A stretch of DNA of 64,000 bases from SAR202 cluster bacterium bin87 (lineage in GTDB: Bacteria > Chloroflexota > Dehalococcoidia > Lucifugimonadales > UBA3495), in contig MPNC01000001.1 in NCBI GenBank assembly GCA_002238825.1, positions 248,001-312,000 of the forward strand, given 5' to 3'. A program made the position numbers and the translations under genes. Numbering within the stretch: the stretch's first letter is position 1; each line of letters begins with the position of its first letter. Positions 58,687 through 64,000 of this stretch are shown one piece after another. The notes beneath the pieces were generated by a model. That model made no database searches and was not told the origin of the DNA. It worked only from the letters and a program-made list of their open reading frames with translations.

Positions 58687-60534
58687 CTATCTCGCCTGGT
58701 TGGTATTGCGCCGATGGGTGGCAGTTTCCAGCACGCCGTTGAGCATCTCCGTGACCTCACTGACGCGGTTGGAGATGCCGGTAGCGACATCCTTGCTGCC
58801 GCTGTCGGCCCGTTCAGCGTAGACCCGCAGGGCCTCCGAAGTCTCGTTAATCCTGACCCTCAGGTTGTCCATGAAGTCGGCGCCCATGTTGGACAGGGGC
58901 TGGCTGACGGAACGCAGGGTGTCGGACAACTCGGTCACACGCTGGTTGAGGTTGTCGCCGAGTTCCTTGCCGGCCTGCTCGACCTGTTGGGACCAATTGC
59001 GCATGATCTCGGTGGTTTCGGACAGGTCCTGGACGCCGCGGGCTTGGCGCAGGCGGTAATTGCCCAGGATGCGGAATATCCGCCCGTAAAGGGCATCGAT
59101 GGACGTGAGCTTGGCGCTGTAGTTGTCGAACAATTCGCGGCTTTCGGCCATTGTCCAGCGGTCGTCTTCGTGGACGAACTGGCGTCCGGTGTAGAGTTCG
59201 TAGGGCCGCATTTCGCCTTCCTGCAGAGGCTCGCCCTGGGCATTCAAGGGTTTCAGGTCCCAGTTGGACGTGGCGGGCAACGGCGTGAGCAGATTGGCGG
59301 TCTGGTACCGGCTGTGCTGGGTAACCCAGTCGGCCAGGGTCATGATGGATTCCTCGGTGTCGTAGGGTAGACCGATGATGGTCATGGCCACGACCGAGAA
59401 GCCTTTTTCGTTGAGGTGGACCAGATCCGTCTGCATCTGGCCGGGTTCCTGCCGCTTGCGAACCGCGGCGAGGCTTTCGGCGTTGTTGGACTCGACGCCG
59501 AGGTAGAGCATCTTGACGTTTGCGTCCAGGAGGGCGTCGGCCAATTCGTCGTCCTGACCGATCTCGGCGCGAGCCTGGCAGATCATGTTCATGGAGTCGG
59601 TGCGACCGGCCCAGCCCTGGAGACGCTCCAGGCGTTCGTTGCGGAACTTGACTGCCCGCAGCGGAGGCGTATGGAGGTCGTCAGAGATGAAGACGTTGAA
59701 TTTGCCGTTGCGGCCAGTATGGATCAGGCCGTCGGCAGCGAGTTCTTCCAGTTGTTCGAGGCGGCGGAACTCGGTTTGCCGATCAATCAGGCGATAGCCC
59801 AGGAACTGCTGGATGACCTGGCAGTAGGAGCAGTTTTCGGTGCAGCCGCGCACGGTTTCGAGGACGCCGCCAGCCATGGGGTTTATGGGGGACAGGCCAC
59901 GGATTGACCGGAAGTCCGGCAGTGGCACGAACTCGGGGGCAACCAAACCCTTCCGGCGGGTCTGGGTAACGTGCCCGTCACGCATGAACGAGATTCCGGC
60001 AACCCGCTCGAGGTATTGGTATTTGCGGTCATCGCGCCAGGTGAGCAGGATGTCGCAGAGCTGGCCGATGATGTCTTCGCCTTCGCGATTGACGATGGCG
60101 TCGAAGCCGCCCCGGGCGATGGCCTCTTCGGGCAGGGGGCTCATCTGAGGGCCGCCGCCGAGGATAACCAGTTCAGGGTGGAACTCCCGCGCCTGACGGG
60201 CGAGCTGGTAGGCTCGGGGTGTTTCGTTGATCAGGGAGGTGATCATCAAAACGTCGACGCCATCGAGGTCCTTGTCGGGGTCCATGTGGCCCAGGCGGTC
60301 TTCGAACCAGATATCGCGTTCGTAGACGTAGGGGCCCTCCCACTGGGCCAGCGCCCCAGAGAGGAACAGCATGCCCTGGCGGGGGATGGCAATGTATTCG
60401 AAGTTGCCACCGGCCGACGCGGGTTGGACCATCATCACCCGCCTGGTGCGGTCGCCCTGGAGCTGGATGGAAACCGGCGACTGGGTGGCGGGGGTCCCGT
60501 CGAATTTACTATCGAGCAGTTCAATAACGCTCAT
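58687..60534 (-). CDS. B12-binding-type radical SAM protein with a C-terminal coiled coil
   Basis: A 615-residue protein. Residues about 30-190 form a cobalamin-binding-type Rossmann domain (TRRVMMVQPASAGGNF, VDVLMITSLINETPR, ELVILGGGPQMSP) without the DxHxxG ligand. The radical SAM core begins near residue 225 with CTENCSYC (C231, C235, C238) and continues with DANVKMLYLGVESNN and MTIIGLPYDTEESIM. From about residue 490 the chain is a long amphipathic helix rich in Asn, Asp, Ser and Thr (VTELSDTLRSV, MDNLRVRINETSEALRVYAE). That tail is not usual in the family. The gene begins the fabF-recJ operon. Substrate unknown. Confidence 0.85.
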   Translation of the reverse strand: MSVIELLDSKFDGTPATQSPVSIQLQGDRTRRVMMVQPASAGGNFEYIAIPRQGMLFLSGALAQWEGPYVYERDIWFEDRLGHMDPDKDLDGVDVLMITSLINETPRAYQLARQAREFHPELVILGGGPQMSPLPEEAIARGGFDAIVNREGEDIIGQLCDILLTWRDDRKYQYLERVAGISFMRDGHVTQTRRKGLVAPEFVPLPDFRSIRGLSPINPMAGGVLETVRGCTENCSYCQVIQQFLGYRLIDRQTEFRRLEQLEELAADGLIHTGRNGKFNVFISDDLHTPPLRAVKFRNERLERLQGWAGRTDSMNMICQARAEIGQDDELADALLDANVKMLYLGVESNNAESLAAVRKRQEPGQMQTDLVHLNEKGFSVVAMTIIGLPYDTEESIMTLADWVTQHSRYQTANLLTPLPATSNWDLKPLNAQGEPLQEGEMRPYELYTGRQFVHEDDRWTMAESRELFDNYSAKLTSIDALYGRIFRILGNYRLRQARGVQDLSETTEIMRNWSQQVEQAGKELGDNLNQRVTELSDTLRSVSQPLSNMGADFMDNLRVRINETSEALRVYAERADSGSKDVATGISNRVSEVTEMLNGVLETATHRRNTNQAR

Positions 60535-60607
60535 TTTAGCTCACGTACTCCATTGCCGCGGGACAGGAGCGGTTGTTACCGAGAGATTCTTCTGGATACT
60601 AGGCGTC

Positions 60608-60634
60608 ATTATACAACATTGGCATTGTCGCCAA
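60608..60634 (-). promoter_or_regulatory. Promoter of the radical SAM - fabF - recJ operon
   Basis: Minus strand: TTGGCG (60634-60629) and a perfect TATAAT (60613-60608), spacing 15 (short), about 75 bases before the ATG at 60534. Confidence 0.5.
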
Positions 60635-60663
60635 CATTCATCACCAACCCTATGGGATGGAAA

Positions 60664-61632
60664 TCAACGTCCCCGGAAATGTGGAACGATGTCTTTGGCA
60701 ATCACCTCGAGGTGGCGGCGTCGATCCTCACGAGGCGCCGCGATGCTGAAAATTATGTACCGCGCGCCGGCGTCGATGTATTCTTCCAACCTTTCGATAC
60801 ACATCCGGGGGGTGCCCAACAGGCAGTAGCGGCGGACGATGTTGATGAACTCGCCGTCGTACAGGTATTGATTGCCGAGGGCCGCCGCTGCAGTGCGAGC
60901 CGCCTGTTCCTCGGTGGGCGCCAGCGTGATGTACGGGAAAAAGGCCCACTGGAAATCGGTGATGTCGCGGTTCTCCTCTTCGGCGAAGGCGGCGATCCGG
61001 GAAACGCTGTCGCGATACCGTTCGGGGCTGTAGAAATAGGGTAGCCAGCCGTCGCCGTAGCGGACGGCGCGACGCATGGCGGCATCCCGGCGGCCGGCGA
61101 CCCAGATGGGCGGGTGCGGCTGCTGTTCGGGTTTGGGGTTGATGGCGGCTTCGTCCAGCGTGTAGTGGCGCCCCTGCAATGTCACCGAGTCCTCAGTCCA
61201 GAGGCGGCGCAGGGCATCGAGGCATTCATCGGTGCGGTGGCCGCGCCGGCGGATGTCGAGGCCGGCGTTCTCGTACTCCATGGGGAACTCGCCGCCCACG
61301 CCGACGCCCAGGGTGAGTCGGCCTCCGGAAGCGATGTCGAGAGTAGCCGTCATACGTGCCAGCATGAGCGGGTGGTAGAAGGGAGCCAGCGTTACGGAGG
61401 TGACGACACGCATCCGCTGAGTCGCGCCGGCGGCGACGGCGAGCAGTGGTAATGCCGCGTGGGTCGGGCCCGGGGGACGGCCGCGCATGAAGTGTTCGCC
61501 GGCCCCCATGTACTCGAAGCCGAGGTCCTCCATGAGGCGCGCCTGCTCAGCTGTGCGGCTGGCGGGAAGCGCCATGCTGGCCCCGAAGTGCAGGGCTTCT
61601 GGGTTGGCAGGTCTGTTTGCGGCAGTGGCCAT
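60664..61632 (-). CDS. Luciferase-like (LLM class) flavin-dependent oxidoreductase 4
   Basis: A 322-residue member with HFGASMALPASRTAEQARLM, LGFEYMGAGEHFMRG, VTSVTLAPFYHPLMLARMTATLD, GGRLTLGVGVGGEFPMEYENAG, and PHPPIWVAGRRDAAMRRAVRYG. The start is the ATG at 61632. It lies 117 bases downstream of a flavin reductase gene on the same strand (61750-62238), the classical pairing of a two-component flavin monooxygenase, so FMNH2 rather than F420H2 is likely to be its cofactor. Confidence 0.9.
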   Translation of the reverse strand: MATAANRPANPEALHFGASMALPASRTAEQARLMEDLGFEYMGAGEHFMRGRPPGPTHAALPLLAVAAGATQRMRVVTSVTLAPFYHPLMLARMTATLDIASGGRLTLGVGVGGEFPMEYENAGLDIRRRGHRTDECLDALRRLWTEDSVTLQGRHYTLDEAAINPKPEQQPHPPIWVAGRRDAAMRRAVRYGDGWLPYFYSPERYRDSVSRIAAFAEEENRDITDFQWAFFPYITLAPTEEQAARTAAAALGNQYLYDGEFINIVRRYCLLGTPRMCIERLEEYIDAGARYIIFSIAAPREDRRRHLEVIAKDIVPHFRGR

Positions 61633-61749
61633 GAACGAGCTTGCGGGTGGCGCGTGGTGGCGGATTTCAGAGTTGCCGGAACGTGAGAGGGCAGGTTGAC
61701 CACCTGCCCTCGTGAATTCGTCGTTTGGATCGCGATCCGGCCAGATGGG

Positions 61750-62238
61750 TTATTCGTGAGCGGGATGGTACCAGTGGCTGTCGTAAAACATCAATGGGTT
61801 GGCGTCGTCGCCGCCGCTCCGCATCTCACGGACCTCGCCCACGTAGATCGTGTGGTCGCCGTAGACGTGCGAACCAACGATGTCGCAATTGAAGAACACC
61901 ATGGAGCCGTCAAGCTCGGGCACGTCGTGAGCGCCCTTGGTGTACGAATAGTCCGGGTTGCCCTCCCGCTGTTCAGGCCGGCGGGCGAAGTAGCGGCCGA
62001 GCTCTTCCTGCTCTTCGCGCAGCACGTTGACGCCGATGCGCTTCTGTTCTTCCACGTAGCCGTAGGTGATGGTGTTATGGGCTACGCATACGAGAAGAGT
62101 CGGCGGATCCAGGCAAACCGATGTGAATGCATTGGCCGTCATGGCGTGGGGATCGCCCGAAGGGTCGAGGGTGGTGATAACCGTGACCCCAGTCGCAAAC
62201 TTTGACATGGCCTGCCGAAACTCGTGTTGACTAACCAC
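61750..62238 (-). CDS. Flavin reductase family protein
   Basis: A 162-residue FMN-binding split-barrel reductase. It opens HEFRQAMSKFATGVTVITT, then HAMTANAFTSVCLDPPTLLV (the FMN-binding SxxxxPP segment), IGVNVLREEQEEL and the C-terminal GDHTIYVGEVREMRSG and YDSHWYHP. It reduces FMN or FAD with NAD(P)H to supply partner monooxygenases; the neighbouring luciferase-like gene downstream is the natural partner. The ATG at 62238 is followed by the divergent/upstream gap 62239-62462, in which I see no gene. Confidence 0.9.
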   Translation of the reverse strand: MVSQHEFRQAMSKFATGVTVITTLDPSGDPHAMTANAFTSVCLDPPTLLVCVAHNTITYGYVEEQKRIGVNVLREEQEELGRYFARRPEQREGNPDYSYTKGAHDVPELDGSMVFFNCDIVGSHVYGDHTIYVGEVREMRSGGDDANPLMFYDSHWYHPAHE

Positions 62239-62462
62239 TGCGCGTGTACCCCCGGTTAGGTTGGCGATGATTATACCCGCCCAATATCACTAATGCCAGA
62301 CGGTCAGCGACTCGGCCGCACGCACTTCGCCGGGGGCGGGGATATTTGCATGGATGCACAGGATTCGTGGGATACGAACAGATGCCGGTTGGTGGCCGCA
62401 TGGAGGCGCAGATGCCGGAAACGGGCGTAAACGGGAACTGTACCTGGGCGTAGGGGTGGGCG

Positions 62463-63479
62463 CTACCGATTTGCCAAGAGGACCTGGGCGTCGGCGACGG
62501 CCGTCGTCTCGGGCCAGGGTTTGAACGCTTCGGCGATGAGAGACGGGTCGCTGAGCGTTGCGCTGGCATCGAGTTTCAGGACGGAATCGGGCGGTATGTG
62601 GCCTTCGAAGAGGTCAGGATGGGTGAGTTGGGCGAGCAGTTCCAGGCCGTCGACGACCCGGGGGCCGGGCCGGCTCAGAGTGCTGTGATCGATCAGGTAG
62701 ACCTCGCCGGAACGAACGGCGGGCAGGTCGCTCCAGCCGGCCTGGGCGGCGAGCCAGGGAATTTCGCGCACGCTGCGGGAAAGATCGGAGGAGCACAGGT
62801 CGATGTAGAGCTTTTCGGGCTGCGCAGCTACGACTTCCGTCCACGGTATGCGCTCCGCGGGACAGCCGGGGGCGAAACGCTCGGGCAATCGGCCGCCAGC
62901 CCGCGCCAGCAGATCGGTCACCCAGTGACCGCCGATCACCAGCGGGTTGACGCCCTCGATGGAAAAAACCGCCGGACGGAAGTTGGCCCGTTCTACTTTG
63001 CGAGTAACCGCATCGATGCGCTGTTCCAGTCCAGATACCAGCGAGCGTGCGCGGTCCGGTACGGCACAGGAGGCGCCTGTCTCCAGGAAGCTGTCGAGAA
63101 TCTCATCCAGGGTGCGCGGGTTGAGGTTAAGGACGGTGGGCGGCGCAGGTATCGGTTCAACGGCGCGCTGGACAGTCCCTGCGTCGATTTCGCAGAAGTA
63201 GCAAAGGTCCTGGGTGATGACGAGGTCCGGGGCGGCGGCCTGGAGCCAGTCGACATCGAGGTCGTAGGGGCTTTCGCCGTTGGACAGGATGCGGTGCATC
63301 TCCGCTTCGACTTCCTCGCTGGACATTACCGACGGATCGATGCGGCTGCGGCAGACCACACGTATGTTGGCGGCCTCCGCGGGATAGTCGCAAAGGTCGG
63401 TGACGCCGATGATCTGATCCTGCAAACCCAGGGCGAACAGGATTTCGGTGCCGCTGGGCAGCAACGAGCAAATGCGCAT
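62463..63479 (-). CDS. BtuF-like ABC substrate-binding protein without signal peptide
   Basis: A 338-residue cobalamin/siderophore-type periplasmic-binding fold. It opens RICSLLPSGTEILFALGLQD and has GVTDLCDYPAE, then LQAAAPDLVITQDLCYFCEI (typical of cobalamin-binding members, with Cys-Tyr-Phe-Cys), EKLYIDLCSSDLSRSV and LFEGHIPP. There is no signal peptide or lipobox, so it is predicted to be cytoplasmic or extracted by an unusual route. The open frame upstream is not conserved. An extended -10 at 63657 implies a leader of about 170 bases. No permease or ATPase partner is seen nearby. Confidence 0.85.
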   Translation of the reverse strand: MRICSLLPSGTEILFALGLQDQIIGVTDLCDYPAEAANIRVVCRSRIDPSVMSSEEVEAEMHRILSNGESPYDLDVDWLQAAAPDLVITQDLCYFCEIDAGTVQRAVEPIPAPPTVLNLNPRTLDEILDSFLETGASCAVPDRARSLVSGLEQRIDAVTRKVERANFRPAVFSIEGVNPLVIGGHWVTDLLARAGGRLPERFAPGCPAERIPWTEVVAAQPEKLYIDLCSSDLSRSVREIPWLAAQAGWSDLPAVRSGEVYLIDHSTLSRPGPRVVDGLELLAQLTHPDLFEGHIPPDSVLKLDASATLSDPSLIAEAFKPWPETTAVADAQVLLANR

Positions 63480-63626
63480 GATCAGGTTGCCTTTATGTCC
63501 GGAGGGTAGGCTGGCGATTGTTTGGACGGTATCACGTCCGCATTTTTCGATTCGGCGGGTACGACGCGGATCGCAGCAATGACTTGTGGACGCGATGGTC
63601 GAGGCGCTTGATGCCGCAGGATACGG

Positions 63627-63649
63627 AAAAACCGGGTTTGATACCCCGG
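63627..63649 (-). terminator. Hairpin with T-run in the leader region of the BtuF-like gene
   Basis: Minus strand: CCGGG / CCCGG with an 8-base loop, followed by TTTTT. It lies immediately after the candidate -10 at 63657-63662, so either that -10 is not used, or the transcript begins within a terminator-like stem. Confidence 0.5.
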
Positions 63650-63656
63650 CGGCGGC

Positions 63657-63665
63657 ATTGTAGCA
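63657..63665 (-). promoter_or_regulatory. Extended -10 promoter candidate for the BtuF-like gene
   Basis: Minus strand TGCTACAAT (TGn plus TACAAT). It would leave a 5' leader of about 170 bases before the ATG at 63479. I saw no cobalamin riboswitch consensus (B12 box) in that leader. The remainder of the 63480-63893 gap contains only low-complexity open frames. Confidence 0.35.
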
Positions 63666-63893
63666 TAGGGCTGGGATTAGATAACGAACATGAGAACTCG
63701 AGTGCGGGCCGGGAGGGCAGGACATTGCGTGGTGCGCTCGTCGTCTCGATGATATGCGTATACCGGAACGTGAGGGGCGTACAGAATTGGGGTTGGAACG
63801 CGCCACCAGGCTCGGAAACGAGGCAGGGATAATGACGTGTTCGGCGAAATAAACGATCGCGACTGAACGGTCTCAAGAGTTCATAAGGCCACT

Positions 63894-64000
63894 ATGAGCG
63901 TCTACAGCTACGGCACCTTGCCCGAGTCGGCAACGGGAGCGGCAACCTGGGGAAAGTGGTCGCTGGCGCGACTGAACGCGTACAGCTTCGGGCTGGCCGG
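63894..64000 (+). CDS. N-terminal fragment of a membrane transporter-like protein
   Basis: The right edge cuts this gene. About 36 residues are visible, reading SVYSYGTLPESATGAATWG then KWSLARLNAYSFGLAG. The run LARLNAYSFGLAG at the start of a probable first helix resembles the opening of MFS carriers, but this is too short to assign firmly. The ATG at 63894 has a weak AAGGCC upstream. It is divergent from the BtuF-like gene. Confidence 0.4.
   Translation, partial: MSVYSYGTLPESATGAATWGKWSLARLNAYSFGLA

Noticed and set aside
63480-63656. Cobalamin riboswitch before the BtuF-like gene
   Set aside because: No B12-box or AGCCxGxxGGxAGxxCTGCC-type core could be found.
1-64000. CRISPR arrays, rRNA, tRNA, insertion sequences or prophage
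   Set aside because: I scanned intergenic regions for direct repeats, T-loop motifs and transposase-like frames and found none that hold up.

Overview
The window looks like a chromosomal piece of a free-living or host-associated Chloroflexota bacterium, most probably of the SAR202 / Dehalococcoidia-related type. This is inferred from gene content, not from a marker-gene placement. The pointers are: GC-rich DNA; four luciferase-like flavin monooxygenases plus a flavin reductase and lumazine synthase; many SDR dehydrogenases, MaoC hydratases, a family III CoA transferase and a thiolase/DUF35 pair; a large (Bacillus-type) SRP RNA; an RND pump without a TolC gene; and no LPS genes. There is no phage, IS element, CRISPR array, rRNA or tRNA that I can support.

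Layout. 0-12 kb: a CoA transferase fragment, a GH88/105-like hydrolase fused to a degenerate M14-like domain, an orphan AAA ATPase, an MFS carrier, two SDRs flanking a PhnZ-like HD protein, a luciferase-like oxidoreductase, an APH-type kinase, ribH, an AIM24-type protein and a second luciferase-like enzyme. 12-20 kb (minus strand): a three-subunit molybdenum hydroxylase, a GNAT, an MFS carrier, a mini-HAD protein and a thiolase/DUF35 pair. 20-31 kb: an RND exporter with a long coiled-coil lipoprotein adaptor, a third luciferase-like enzyme, and three MFS exporters, two of them tandem paralogues. 31-35.5 kb (plus): DUF1800, an acyl-CoA dehydrogenase-like flavoprotein, an NHL propeller and a DUF4286-like protein, closed by a strong bidirectional terminator. 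35.5-47.2 kb (minus): PrpD, ferredoxin reductase, an FdhA/NuoG-NuoF-NuoE NAD-linked module, a DsbA/FrnE-like oxidoreductase with an in-frame UGA, a HAD hydrolase, and otsB/otsA for trehalose. 48-51 kb (plus): two MaoC hydratases and two tandem SDRs, which together resemble a split multifunctional beta-oxidation enzyme. 51-55 kb (plus): a membrane-anchored orphan, SRP RNA, rsmA, ispE and lgt. 55-64 kb (mostly minus): Uma2, then a tight radical SAM - fabF - recJ operon, a fourth luciferase-like enzyme, a flavin reductase, a BtuF-like binding protein, and the start of a plus-strand gene at the right edge.

The most striking observation is the gene at 43358-44014 (minus). It is a complete DsbA/FrnE-family frame of 219 codons, interrupted only by a TGA that falls exactly on the first cysteine of the CPWC redox motif. 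It has a near-perfect Shine-Dalgarno upstream and a stem-loop at the right distance downstream to be a bacterial SECIS. The simplest reading is a selenoprotein (UPWC) that routine gene calling would truncate. The alternative is a fresh nonsense mutation. Next to it, a formate-dehydrogenase-like subunit has lost the catalytic Cys/Sec and the following His, so its substrate is unknown.
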